DNA of 64,000 bases, taken from positions 3,058,501 to 3,122,500 of the forward strand of contig CAJHZI010000547.1 in assembly GCA_905160935.1 (NCBI GenBank). The letters run 5' to 3'. The notes below the pieces were generated by a model that saw only the letters and a list, made by a program, of their open reading frames with translations, made no database searches and was not told where the DNA came from. This document shows, one piece after another, positions 1-10,436 of the stretch (positions within the stretch are counted from its first letter, which is position 1; every line of letters starts with the position of its first letter). A program made the translations under genes and the position numbers. The stretch is from Enchytraeus crypticus (Eukaryota; Annelida; Clitellata; Enchytraeida; Enchytraeidae).

Positions 1-115
1 CTTGGGGGACTCTGCCTATGAAGAGGTGGGCCCCCTATGCCTTCTTCAGCTTCTACTAACATTTACTGGACAGGGGCGTCATTCTCTGTGAAAACAATCC
101 TGCTTACCCATGTTA
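1..115 (-). mobile_element. RTE-tailed short retroelement (family S), cut by window edge
   Basis: The minus strand reads ATGGGTAAGCAGGATTGTTT, then GACGCCCCTG and GAAGCTGAAGAAGGC, matching the heads of the copies at 26814-27064 and 50936-51187. The part shared with the RTE 3' end would lie left of position 1. Confidence 0.7.
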
Positions 116-967
116 ATAACTATTCTGAATGTTACTAATTGTATATAATTCTAGATTTTAAATTGCTCAAATTATTCACATTACTGAATGAGAGATGAAG
201 CTGACAAAACGCGCATGAAACTTTAGTACTATAGCTTTTCTGCGTAATACCAAAGTTTATCTCAATTGTTATTGCATTAAATTCAAACGGTAATTTCATT
301 GTAAATTGAAAAAAGACGATGTATGATTTAGCACCCCAGCCTTAACAATCAACTGTACGACAATTTATTTCTACGATAAGAATAATTTCATAAAATAATT
401 AAAATAGTATACTAAAAACTTTACAATTATATGCAATTTAAAAGTTACTTTCAGAAAATTGTATTAAGAAAAAAGTTGTACGTTCGCTTCCTCTTTCGAT
501 GACTAACTAAAACCCGTTTCCGGCGAAATACCAAAATATTGGTTCCTCTTATAAGAATATCTAGCCATACTAGACTGTTTTCAACGAATAACAAGCTCAA
601 TGAATCCAGCCCTATTAGTACCAAACTACACTGCATTCAATGTATCCAGCCCTAATACTATCACACTAGACTGTATTCACAGTATCCAGCCCTATTAAAT
701 TACATAAAAAATTGCCATTACGCAAGAAAGTGGCTTTATAATATTATTACCTCGCTCTTAACTCAAAACAGCTGTTTATTAGGGTGATGACAAAAACTTT
801 TTTTTAATGAAACCATTTGCAATCGAGGAAAATTTATGAGTAATTTAAGATTATAAGTAGTATTTTTGATTTTTTGTAAAAAATTTCCCCCCCTCCTTCG
901 AAGGAAAATTTGAAAAAAAATTTTCCGAAAAGGACATGATCTTTTTTCTGTATTCAAAAGAGTAATA

Positions 968-1802
968 TTTTATTTATTTATTTATCATACGCACATGATA
1001 TCACAATTTGCAGACACAATAGACAGTTAGAGCGCATGAACGGAAATAAAGGCCCACAAGTGGCACTTACATATTCCGAATTTAAAAATAAAAATACAAA
1101 CATTTGCATTAACTATTAATTAATAATGTTCAATAAAATTCTTAGTATGGGCCATAATTATGTACCAAGATAAATTTAGCGGAACATGTAATGACATTGT
1201 TAAGGAAATCAACAATATACACGCACAAATATCTGCACACAATGACTATGAAAACATTTAGGTCCTGCCCCTAATCTACTCATAAAAATTCAATATTAAA
1301 AACGGCAAATGCACTAGAATACTTACGACAGTTAAAAGTTAGATTCTTTTATAGAAAAAAGAAGAAACAGAAGATAAAAGAATGATGTAAAGCAATCACT
1401 AACTCTTTAGGTATTTGCTTACATTAATACCCTCCAGACATCTTTTAAAAGAGTTTAGGGAAGGCGCATTTACAACATTAGAGGGTAGAGAATTCCAACA
1501 AGAAATGCATCGGTTTTTGAAATGATATCTTTCAGCATTAAAATAAAATTTATTCATGTACAAACTTGAACCATTATTTCTTGTTACCCCATTTTTGAAA
1601 GCAAAAAACTCCTCTATAGGTAGATCGACCAATCCAGTGACAATTTTATAGTATAAACACAGGTCAGATTTAAACCTTCGTTGCTCTAAAGATTCGGAAG
1701 CCAAAACTTTTAATCTCTCCGAATATTGCAATCCTATCATACCACTTAGCCGTTTAGTGAATCTTTTCTGAATTGATTCTATCAGAACAATATCACATTA
1801 AT
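968..1802 (-). mobile_element. LINE (CR1/jockey-group) 3' fragment inserted in the hAT-like element
   Basis: 5'-truncated non-LTR retrotransposon. The frame 1399-1790 ends in the typical LINE C-terminal block: IESIQKRFTKRLSG, RFKSDLCLYYKI, CISCWNSLPSNVVNAPSLNS, FKRCLE. Its 3' end is an AAAT-type tail (plus strand TTTATTTATTTATTTAT, 968-985). A possible 7-bp target duplication AGTAATA lies at 961-967 and 1803-1809. Endonuclease and the RT core are missing, so it is dead. Because it lies inside the transposon, it is the younger insertion. Confidence 0.8.
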
Positions 1803-1911
1803 AGTAATAAGTAAGCACATTTTATTAACAAACAAGATGCAGAACAGTTAGTATTCTGTAAAAAATGTACAAGAAATGTTTACAAATTATTTTTTCCTAT
1901 GAACTTTAGAT

Positions 1912-2727
1912 TCAAAAATTCAATTTTTTCGATTTTGCATGCATTTCTTCCATCAGTTTTACAGCACGTTCAGCACTTTGGTTTGATCTGGGAATGTCAA
2001 TTAATAACTCCTCGACCGACCCATTTGTCTCTAAACAATTAATTGCCTTCTTGCACTTTATCTTTGTGAGTGAGGTAAACAGTTCATTGAAGGACGCTTC
2101 ATTGTAGATTAGAAGTGAATGGAACCAAGCATTTGTCCACCCGTAGCAGATGAAGTCGCATGCTGGAGCGAGAATGCTACGCCACTCTGGTATAAGAAAT
2201 AATGCTATCACAGCATATATCGCACGCGAGTTCCATCTTGCCTGGTGTAAATTCGGGAGTTTCTTCCAGCTGATTCGAGGCCAATTTGAAGTTGTTTTGT
2301 AATGACGATATGCCTGACAAAGTTCATATAAGAACTTGAAATCATCTCGCCATCCAGGGTTCTCGTCTGTGTTAACATCATCGGTCGCAACGAGATGGTA
2401 ATCAGCCTGAAGAGAATCATAGTTTTCTGTTAATTTGTCAATGAAGGAATAGTTCAGTTCTGGTTTGCTCGTTGGCTCTTGAATAAGAAAATCCATGACA
2501 TGCTTCAGAAGGATGTCGAGTACATGATGCTGACAGCCAATATACTGTGGCTTCTGAAAGCCCTTGCTCAGGACATCATCCTTTATGAGCTTTACAATCA
2601 CGTGCAAACGAACAGTATTTACTGCGGTCGTGTCGCAGATAATCATGCGAATATTTTCCCAAGCATCATATTCATCAATTAGCTGATGTAGTTCCTTGTG
2701 AATGGCTGCAGCGGAACCACTGTCACA
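1912..2727 (-). pseudogene. hAT-like transposase, RNase H-like core (C-terminal part)
   Basis: Open frame of about 270 codons from just after a stop at 2728 to the stop at 1912; the first ATG gives 244 residues. Blocks in order (numbered from that ATG): CDTTAVNT at 4-11, with the likely first catalytic Asp; GCQHHVLDIL at 37-46, the C-x2-H block that follows it in hAT proteins; ARWNS at 136-140; and SNQSAERAVKLM at 221-232, which fits the hAT C-terminal block with the catalytic Glu. The N-terminal half lies upstream in other frames (2820-3333), including a Ser-rich stretch, so at least two frame breaks separate the parts. The gene is not functional as it stands. Confidence 0.75.
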
Positions 2728-2819
2728 TTAAGAATACCGAGTTTGATTTCAGTGGTGATATTTTTCAGCAGCACTACTTGTTACTCTTCCCCTTGCAATC
2801 TCTTAATATCAAACTGTAC

Positions 2820-3333
2820 ACAATAGGGATATTTATCTTGAAGTTTTGAATTATTTTGTTTTTCATTTTCTTTCTTTCAGAGATTACTCGTCTCCAGACA
2901 CCCGTCTGACTTGGAACCGGAACATCACGACCCTGTTCAGCAATGATTGCCAGAACGTCATGTGCTTTATGTGTAGAAATATTGTTTTTCAGTACAAGTA
3001 AACCCGCTGTTCTAGTGCTTGCTCTTTGGTTCTTCGATTTGCACTTAGGCGAAGATGACGTGGAAGAAGAGGCTGACGACCCGGGTGAAGAATCAGAGGT
3101 TTCAGAATCCGCAGATTCTGAGACAGTACTATGTGTTTGTGTGGGTTGTGATTGAGAAGAGCTGGCTTGAGATTGCGTTGTTTATAGTCGGATTCGTTTT
3201 CTGTGATAGCTTGATTCCAAAGGGGCTTGTTTGACCGTTGAATAGCCAATCTTTCCTCCACTCTTAACTTGTCTCTTGTAGAGCTCTTTATCCTCCGTGC
3301 TTTTCCATTCTCCATGAACGTTGGTGACATCAA
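2820..3333 (-). pseudogene. hAT-like transposase, N-terminal remains
   Basis: On the minus strand a frame beginning near 3333 (MENGKARRIKSSTRDKLRVE) gives way, after a frameshift near 3140, to a frame reading SETSDSSPGSSASSSTSSS, then RTAGLLVLKNNISTHKAHDV and VPVPSQTGVWRRVISE before stopping near 2825. The segment is GC-richer than its surroundings and leads toward the RNase H-like core on the same strand, so I read it as the N-terminal region of the same transposase. No zinc-finger (BED) cysteine/histidine pattern was clear. Confidence 0.55.
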
Positions 3334-3675
3334 ATAAGTGAGAAATTAACTGGGAATATGATTAAATGCAGTCTAGAACGTCGTATAAAATTCAGTGATA
3401 AATTGAAACCGATAGTCAAAATGGGGTATGTATGAAGAAGAAAAAGTAAAAGGTAGGGGAACTTTTTGAATTAAAAAAAAAAATTGATGTGTTGCTACTG
3501 TCAATTGCTCCTCGAATGTATGAGGTTTCAGTTTTGTAGCGAAAAATAATGATAATAGTTATCACCCTACTGTTTATGCGTATACTGTACATTCACACAA
3601 GCTAATTCACTACATAGTTAAAGGCCTATACTATACCACACTTGACTGCTTTCGTTACAAATAAATTGGACTTAC

Positions 3676-3735
3676 CTTTGGGGCGCTGCCTTCCCTGACA
3701 TCACTGACTTGTGAACAATCGATAACCTGGCCCTC
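3676..3735 (-). CDS. PLCB4: Phospholipase C beta (PLCB4/norpA type), coding exon 3
   Basis: Third coding exon, exactly 20 codons, phase 0 on both sides, encoding EGQVIDCSQVSDVREGSAPK. In PLCB4 the residues that follow SEGK are [20 protein letters not shown], so the order and spacing match with no gap. Acceptor TTTTGTTGCAG ends at 3736; donor GTAAGT is 3675-3670. The exon completes the third strand region of the PH domain. Only about 100 bp of intron 3 separate it from a hAT-like transposon. The next exon, expected to continue with a DPK-like sequence, is not in the remaining 3.67 kb, so intron 3 runs off the window. Confidence 0.92.
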
Positions 3736-3949
3736 CTGCAACAAAATCAATCAATCAATACTTATAATAAATCACTATAACATTACTTAAGTAGTTAATA
3801 TAAATAGTAAAGTTTTAAGATATGCAGGTAGCTATTGAGAGCGGTTGTAGTAACCGACAGATGCACGTTGAAGTCAATGAAAAATCATCTTAGAAGTCAT
3901 ACGATCAGAGCCTGATCTAAGATGTTGACAAGGAAGTAGTAGTAATTGA

Positions 3950-4022
3950 GATAATAATAAAGGTTTATAATAAAAAAGGGTTAACGTCCGTTTCCTCATA
4001 AAAGGATGATGTCAGGGACGCG
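3950..4022 (-). mobile_element. L2/CR1-type LINE 3' end, short fragment
   Basis: Plus strand has the (AAT)n tail, then TTAACGTCCGTTTCCTCAT and GATGATGTCAGGGACG, the reverse of the 3' UTR of the long LINE at 41670-44451. Only about 70 bp remain. Confidence 0.7.
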
Positions 4023-4489
4023 ATAAAGCGATAAGATGCAACTGTTAACCAACAGAATTGCCCAATATGCAGCTTCTCGGACATAGCACGGGTAAATGAT
4101 AATTGAATTAAAAATTATTATTTACTGCAGTTATTCAGATTTTCTCCAGCAGTGTCTTTTGGTACGTGAGCACACGTTTCACAGAGCTCTAGCTTTAAAA
4201 TCCTGCAGGAGTTGCTAAACAATACGAGAAAATAATTTTGAAGAGGAATAAATTTTGCGAAGTCCTCTCATGTTCCTTGTAAATCACGAGGATAATTAAG
4301 GTACGAAAAAATCCTTCTATCAGGCACTTCCGACAAGTTGGATACGAGAGTAAATCTTCTCGAATGCTTTATACCAAGCGTGCCAACTCGCGATAAAAAG
4401 CTCAAGACGCGGTTGCCTATAGCCCGGAGTATAAAAAAGCCGGAATAGGCTGCAACTTGCCAGCAGAGTTTTGATATTTTGAGCGGATT

Positions 4490-4560
4490 CCGTTTGAATG
4501 GCGGAGTTGGTAACAAACTTGTACGATAATGGGGGGCCGTCCATTCAAATCCCAGTCAGA
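4490..4560 (+). mobile_element. tRNA-like SINE head or tRNA pseudogene
   Basis: TGGCGGAGTTGG (A-box like) is followed about 40 bases later by CATTCAAATCCC (B-box like). This is the Pol III promoter layout of tRNA-derived SINEs. The rest of the tRNA does not fold convincingly by eye, so a true tRNA gene is unlikely. Confidence 0.45.
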
Positions 4561-4869
4561 ATGTCTTTCATAGTATACCTTGTGGCACAAATGATTAGTC
4601 CAGCCGTACCGTCTTTAAAAATATGAGATATTGACATCAAGCGTACACTATTCCTTACTGATGCTCTATAAAATAAGCAACGCTTTCTAGGTTGTAATTG
4701 GCGAATCTTTAGATCTATACTAGATCTGATACAATTACCAATACATGCCAAATAAGAATTGCAATCATTCATTAGAGGCAGCTAATTCAGATACCGAAGT
4801 GAAGAATAATCTCAGTCATCATTTTACGTACGAGATTAATCGAACGTAAAAATGTCAGACTTTACATTA

Positions 4870-5303
4870 AAATAGTCTTCTCTCTCTTAGTGCACTGCCT
4901 ACTGGCAGGTCCATGGTACATAACGCCTCCACTCTTCTCTGTCTTCCGCCTTCCTCTTCATTTCCATATATGAGTGGGTCTTTAAATCATCTAACATACC
5001 TAATCTCGGCCTGCCCTGCCTCTTTTTCCTTCCATTCTACCTTCTATGACCTCTTTTAATAGACCTTCCCCCCTTAGAATGTGTCCTATCCATCTCTTCT
5101 TCCTATTTCTTAATACATTTATCAACTGTCTATCTGTGCCAACTCTCTCCAGGACTTCCTCATTTGTAACCTTTTGAGTTCAGCTAATCCTCTCAATTCT
5201 TCTCCAAATCTACATTTCCAATGCCTCCAGTTTCCTAATATCTTCCTTTCTTAAGGTCCATGTTTCACATCCATACAATAGCATGGTCCAAACAACAAAA
5301 AAT
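4870..5303 (-). mobile_element. RTE-type LINE 3' fragment
   Basis: About 430 bp of the RTE 3' end, nearly collinear with 45899-46320. Read on the minus strand it ends with the hairpin CTGCCAGTAGGCAG and a GCACTAAGAGAGAGA tail, and upstream codes for remains of the C-terminal block around ETWTLRKEDI.KLEALEM. It is 5'-truncated where the coding sequence would continue. Confidence 0.85.
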
Positions 5304-5704
5304 AGTCATATCACTAGAAAACTCATCTGCTTAAATGTTTGCAACAAGAATGAGTTATAGGCCTATATCAGACTGTGATTTAATAACGAATAGACTGACA
5401 GGAGCACTGCATGGCTAACTGAATGAGTGATTGAGCTATATGTCGATTGGTTGATTGAGAAAAAATAGATTGCAAATTTAAGAAAGAACAATAATAATTA
5501 ATGAGACAACGACCTAGGCCTAAAGATTTCCCTCCTTCAGCAACTATTTTTCCATAATTGAGTAAGTCTGATGCTGTGCTTATTTTGATAATGACATTTA
5601 CGACAAAACATATTTGAAGGGTATGGATGGATTATTTTGATTGATAAATTGAAATACTTATTGGAGAATGGCATGATATAACAGGTCAATAACAACAGAG
5701 TTTC

Positions 5705-5840
5705 GCAATCGAGCTAGCCATGCTGGCAACTTGTTCGACAACGGATCAGCAAATAAAGGGTTCAAAGTGCTCTTCGCTTCACTGGCATGCTATCGAGCAG
5801 AAAACTACGTTAATCCTGGCTTAATCAGTATAACTTGAAA
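5705..5840 (+). mobile_element. tRNA-derived SINE, family B
   Basis: Matches the copies at 15174 and 18632: GCTGGCAACTTGTTCGACAA, GGATCAG, then B-box AGGGTTCAAAGTGCTC, TCACTGGCATGCTATCGAGC and GTTAATCCTGGCTTA. Diverged. Confidence 0.65.
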
Positions 5841-8524
5841 CTACAGATAGTGACATAAAAATCAAGTCAATCGAGTTAATAATCGAAAAATTGAACGCGC
5901 TGAGGGTTGAGCTAGGTAAACCAAATAGTTGAATGGGGAAAATGCAGTATTTTATTTGATTATTGTAATGTTTTGTGTATAACTGACTAAATTGTGATAT
6001 TTGAATGAGTAGTATACTGTAGATATAAGTGTCTAAGAAGAGTTACATAGATGCATCATCCAGTTATTATGATATTCATGGCGGTGTGTTAAAAGTGATA
6101 AAAAGGGATTTTATCACATCACTTCACGAGTTAATTATAATGTGCCAGAAACTAGCAATCTACGAGTGGTTCTATTGTACAGGCAGCCTAGGAATTTCAT
6201 GCTTTGGTAAATTATACAATGTTTGATTTTCAATGACTAGGCGAGATGCACATCAATTTAAAATTGCATTTAAATGGTATCTTAATTAAAGGAAATTATA
6301 CATTAAAAGTTACAATTAATAACAGCCATGACTTAAGTAGAGCAAAGCAACAAACTAGTCAATCTGCAGGTCTACTCCACAATAATTTAAATTATAATCG
6401 TTGTTAAACGATAGATGCATTCCGTCAATGTATTCAGAAGCTTTAGAACTTTAAAATTAATAATAAAAAGCGTATGCAGACGAGCACATCACCGACTAGT
6501 ACAGCAATATCAATACAAGCCTTAAAATTTTCTACATGAAGCCACACATAGCAAATTCGCGTTAGATACAGAAGCTTATTTTCGCTCCGTTTGCAACTGG
6601 AAGGCAAATTCCTTCAAAATAAAAGATACTCTTTTTGAATATCGAAACTCTTGAAATAGCAAGGGTATCCCAGCGCGTTAATCTAATACCGACAATAAAT
6701 CTGAGCGCTCGAGGTACTGCCCTCAATGAGGCATATATACTTGTCTGTAAATCTAATATAACTTCACGGCTGTAATTATTCAACGACATGATAAGCCGGC
6801 AATATATCACGGCGGATCAATTCACGGATTTGATCGATGGACTCCGGTCGCGCCCCATCGGATATGTTGAATCCAATTTCAAACTTTCGTATGCGCTTAT
6901 GGTGCTTATGGGAAAAATTCATATAAAATGCGCTGTTTTGTATCAAAAGCGTTGAGGTAGCAACGACGCAGCACGCGTATATTAAAGATTAGAGATTAGA
7001 GTAAAATGCGAAATAGTTTTGAAAATGTTGAGATAGAAGTTAAATAGTTTAGGTGAAATTAAAATGTAGAGGTAGTAGTTAAATTATTTGATGCTTACTT
7101 CGTTTTCTAATCGGACAATAATATAATTAATAAAGTGCGAATAATCAGTTTCAAAACAATTTTATTTAGATAAGACATATCGACATTGAAGTCGGTCCTA
7201 CTGTATCACAGTCACTGAAATTAATCTGAAGTCAATAATTTAAGTCAAAAAGGCTTTTTAAAGTAATTTAAAATTAAAACTGCAATGATCTAGGTCACAA
7301 ATTTATGAAGCATTAATCTAAGCCATAAATGCATAAAATAACAGAAATCAAGATAAATGTACTACAGTACATTTCAAATTCACCGTACATGGCGTACTTT
7401 TGCAATAAGTATAAATTATATGTAATTTATGTTTTTGCTTAAAAACTAACTAGACTTACTTATGTGTTCGTACTTTTGTTGTACAAAAATCGGAAAGTAC
7501 ATATTCCCTTGATCTTCTTCAGCGAAAACTTATTAGCTCTAATGGAATCTACGTATCGCTTTTGTTGTGAAAAAAAGCTGAAGACCTCGCATATGATTTT
7601 GTTTGTAAATTCAAACAGCGTGGCCCGTTTCGCATCTGAATTATCTTATTGCCCGAGTTACGCAAGCATAGGTCAAAGAACGCATACATTTATTCTACCG
7701 GAAACTGAAAAAGATTCAATCCTCCGCTACTGATTGTGCAGTGAACCGCAGAAGTTTTTCCAGCAGAGTTGGCTCTCTGCGTTAAGATGAAGAAATAGAT
7801 TGAACTTGTTCGACTATCAAAGGAATAAAAGAGCACATATATCAGTTTCATCTGTCTTAGCTGCTGATTAAGTTTACAGATAGGATTGTATAGAAAATAA
7901 ACAAGATAATATGAAGCAAAACGTATAGGTTTATACTCCAGATAACCCAGGGTGTTCCAACTACTTGTTGGATTCACTCATTTCTTTAGATATTTTTTTG
8001 TATAATTATATTTCAATAATATAATTAACAAAGCTCTAACTTGCTTCTTGAATTTTTGCAAATAAAAAATATACTAATGTACTTTTCATGTATAACATAT
8101 TTATATATTTGAAGTGCTTCAAACAGATTAAACTCTAAAGCCTGTGTTTAAGTATAACATTTTACAGATACTACACTTAATTTACAAATAATATAACTTA
8201 TACACTACTTTCTTACATATCATAATTAACAAAGAACTTAATTAGAGCCAATCTTCATCAATTCTATAGTGTACGTTTCTGTAACGACATGTAAGAACAG
8301 TCTTAGCCTAGGTATAGTAAAAGATTGTATTAAATATCTGTTTAAAATGCGAATATTTTACCATAAGTAAATGCATAGCCTAACCCTCAATGGTAGGAAC
8401 GCCTCTCAGCGAAATAGCTATACATGTATATCACAAGATGACACACTGACCAAAAGAACACACAAAAAACCACATAGCAGCCAAATGATCACCTATGATC
8501 ATATCTATCACTTGTAATGCCAAG

Positions 8525-8690
8525 TGTTTAATCCGTTAGTGAGTTTGTAGTCCATTGGCAATGATACAGTCCGGTTAATGTCCTAGATTTTACAAACTGA
8601 TAAGCTTGATAGGAAATTGATCCCACGACCTCATGATTGGTCGTTTAAATTTACACAATATTACTCTATGATCTACACACTGAGAAATTT
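8525..8690 (-). mobile_element. tRNA-derived SINE, family C
   Basis: The minus strand has CATGAGGTCGTGGGATCAAT (B-box region) followed by CTTATCAGTTTGTAAAATCT and ACCGGACTG, aligning with the family C copies at 32380 and 39695. Old and diverged. Confidence 0.6.
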
Positions 8691-8799
8691 AGATATAAAA
8701 AAGAGATAGTAATGGAGCTTAAGATAGATATTAAACTGTACAGTCGGTTAGTTAGATTACAAATCTGAAAAATTGAGCTAAGCAAATTAATTCGGTTCT

Positions 8800-8905
8800 G
8801 CCCACACCTGGAAGGTTACGATATACGAACACCGTAGGACATCTACAGGCAGAGAGTTCCACAGTTTTGGATAAGTAAGAATGATCTTGCTCCATGCAAG
8901 TACTG
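8800..8905 (-). mobile_element. LINE C-terminal coding fragment
   Basis: Minus-strand frame reads KIILTYPKLWNSLPVDVLRC, the WNSLP block at the end of L2/CR1/jockey-type reverse transcriptases. No tail or upstream coding is recognisable. Confidence 0.55.
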
Positions 8906-9720
8906 ATCTAAATTTAAGCAAAGAAATGATGAAAAGTAAAAATCAATGAAAAGAGACAACGTAAAGTTGACCTATGAGAAGAAGGAGTCTAGAAAAATGC
9001 TCCCCGAGAAAAGATTGAATAGAAATAAAGCCTCCTGGTTCAGCGTCAGTTTCGTATCTCGCTCACGTCAAACGGGAAACCTACAAAAGAACGCTAAACT
9101 GCTTCGTATTGTTATAGTTTTGCAAAAATTTCTCTTAGCATTAAACGATGTATTGTTTACTAGATCACCAAGATGGCAGAGAAAGAAAATTTAAGATCGC
9201 TATCTAATTAATCGCTAAAGATATAGATGAGGAAAAATTCAAAAGAATATTTACTTAATTGCCTAGGAAGAGACGAGGAGTAAATAACTTTGTTTACATA
9301 ATCGTCAAGAAAGAAAAAGGAGCACACCGCAGCGCTTCTTTAATTGCCATTCGAAAAATGTAAAGCACAGTCAGTGTATGTAGTACTTTTAGATATATAT
9401 AAGGAGTTGCTAGAATAATCTTTTTATTTTAGTAAAGGAAAGAAACAAATTCAAATAACCAGAAGGCCAAGGTAATTAGTTATGATTTCAGCTGTGTCAG
9501 GTTGAAACGCTTAGTGTAGAATTATTTTGCCTTATATAATATTATCATATTGCACAATGTAAGGTAACATTCATCTACAAAAAATACTGAAGAAAGTACA
9601 AAATGTAGCGAATGTATGAACTTTAAATCGACGAAATACACGGCAATCACCTCCAAGACCAAAACTATATCCTTGCCAGTAGTTTAATTTACATCAGCCA
9701 TAGAATTGTGATGTACACGA

Positions 9721-10091
9721 TCAAGCGTGATCAGAGATACGAGAAATACTAATTATAAACATAATTAAATGTATAGTATTACTTACACATAATTATACAA
9801 TAATTGAACAAAGTTCACAATAATAAATATAATTATACACAATATGGAGCGTATTACACTTTAAAATTACACAATTGTAATTTTTAAGCCCCCCCCCCCC
9901 CCGTCTTCTAAGCAATGTATCGTTAAACTTTCAGAATTTTGAAGCAATTAAAGTTTAATACGTTCCACATTTGCATAATTATATTTGTCATTGCATAATT
10001 ATATATAAATATGTAAAATTACAGTATAATTATGTACAAGTATTGTATAATTTTGTATAATTAGTATTCTCATATCTCTGTTCACTCTTGA
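9721..10091. mobile_element. Foldback (long inverted repeat) element, about 370 bp
   Basis: The left end TCAAGCGTGATCAGAGATAC (from 9721) is matched in inverted order by the right end ATATCTCTGTTCACTCTTGA (ending 10091). Inner parts also pair: GGAGCGTATTACACTTT (9845-9861) with AAAGTTTAATACGTTCC (9950-9966). The arms are about 140-160 bp each around a centre that holds a run of 13 C. Structure fits a foldback/MITE-type DNA element with no coding capacity. Target duplication was not clear. Confidence 0.65.
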
Positions 10092-10138
10092 GTAAGTACA
10101 AAAATAGCCACATCGACAGATAGGGACAATGCGTGATA

Positions 10139-10436
10139 GAGAACAAAGGGAAGCGGTTTGGATGCAGAAGGATTGTTATTGGGACGGTACTACGAGATGT
10201 GGATGTATGCTAAGCGTTTAGACCGCACCGATGAATATAAATGTCGAGACCCGACTGCTTTGTTTGGTTTGTCGTCATCATCAAAATCACTCTCAGAGAA
10301 TCCATTAGCCAGACCAACTAAAAAACTCTTCTCATTCGCTCATTATCAGCACGAACTAACTCCGCCCATAAAAAGTTACTCTTACCATTGCTATTGCTTT
10401 ATGGGGATGGGCAGAATAAAGCCATGGAAAAGGTAG
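10139..10436 (+). other. Unassigned GC-richer open frame in intron 2
   Basis: Frame of about 99 codons between stops, containing RLDRTDEYKCRDPTALFGL and SENPLARPTKKLFSFAHYQH. It is GC-richer than its neighbours, but I recognise no domain, and no convincing splice sites or ATG context support it. It could be a remnant of a mobile element or chance. It lies on the strand opposite the PLC gene. Confidence 0.2.

Larger units (their letters stand above)
780..3569 (-). mobile_element. hAT-like DNA transposon, degenerate, with 8-bp target duplication
   Basis: Left end TAGGGTGATGAC (780-791) and right end GTTATCACCCTA (3558-3569) are 12-bp terminal inverted repeats with one mismatch. Both are directly flanked by the perfect 8-bp duplication CTGTTTAT (772-779 and 3570-3577), the size hAT elements make. 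Similarity continues inside the ends (GAAACC then TTCGAGGA-like words about 30-50 bases in, in inverted order). The minus strand codes for a decayed transposase. A LINE fragment (968-1802) is inserted, so the element itself is about 1.95 kb. hAT assignment rests on target size and protein blocks; the exact clade is not known to me. Confidence 0.88.
1..3675 (-). other. PLCB4: PLCB4-type gene, 5' part of intron 3
   Basis: Starts with donor GTAAGT next to exon 3 and continues past the window edge without an acceptor followed by PLC-like coding sequence. It is occupied by a hAT-like element (780-3569) and, at the edge, by a short retroelement (1-115). Positions 116-771 are AT-rich and show only three loose copies of a GTATCCAGCCCTAATA-like word between 600 and 700. 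Confidence 0.8.

Noticed and set aside
4490-4560. Functional tRNA gene
   Set aside because: Box-like motifs are present but the acceptor and anticodon stems do not pair convincingly.
6562-6810. 82-codon minus-strand frame as a possible PLC exon
   Set aside because: No similarity to the PLC sequence expected between exons 2 and 3, and those exons already join without a gap.
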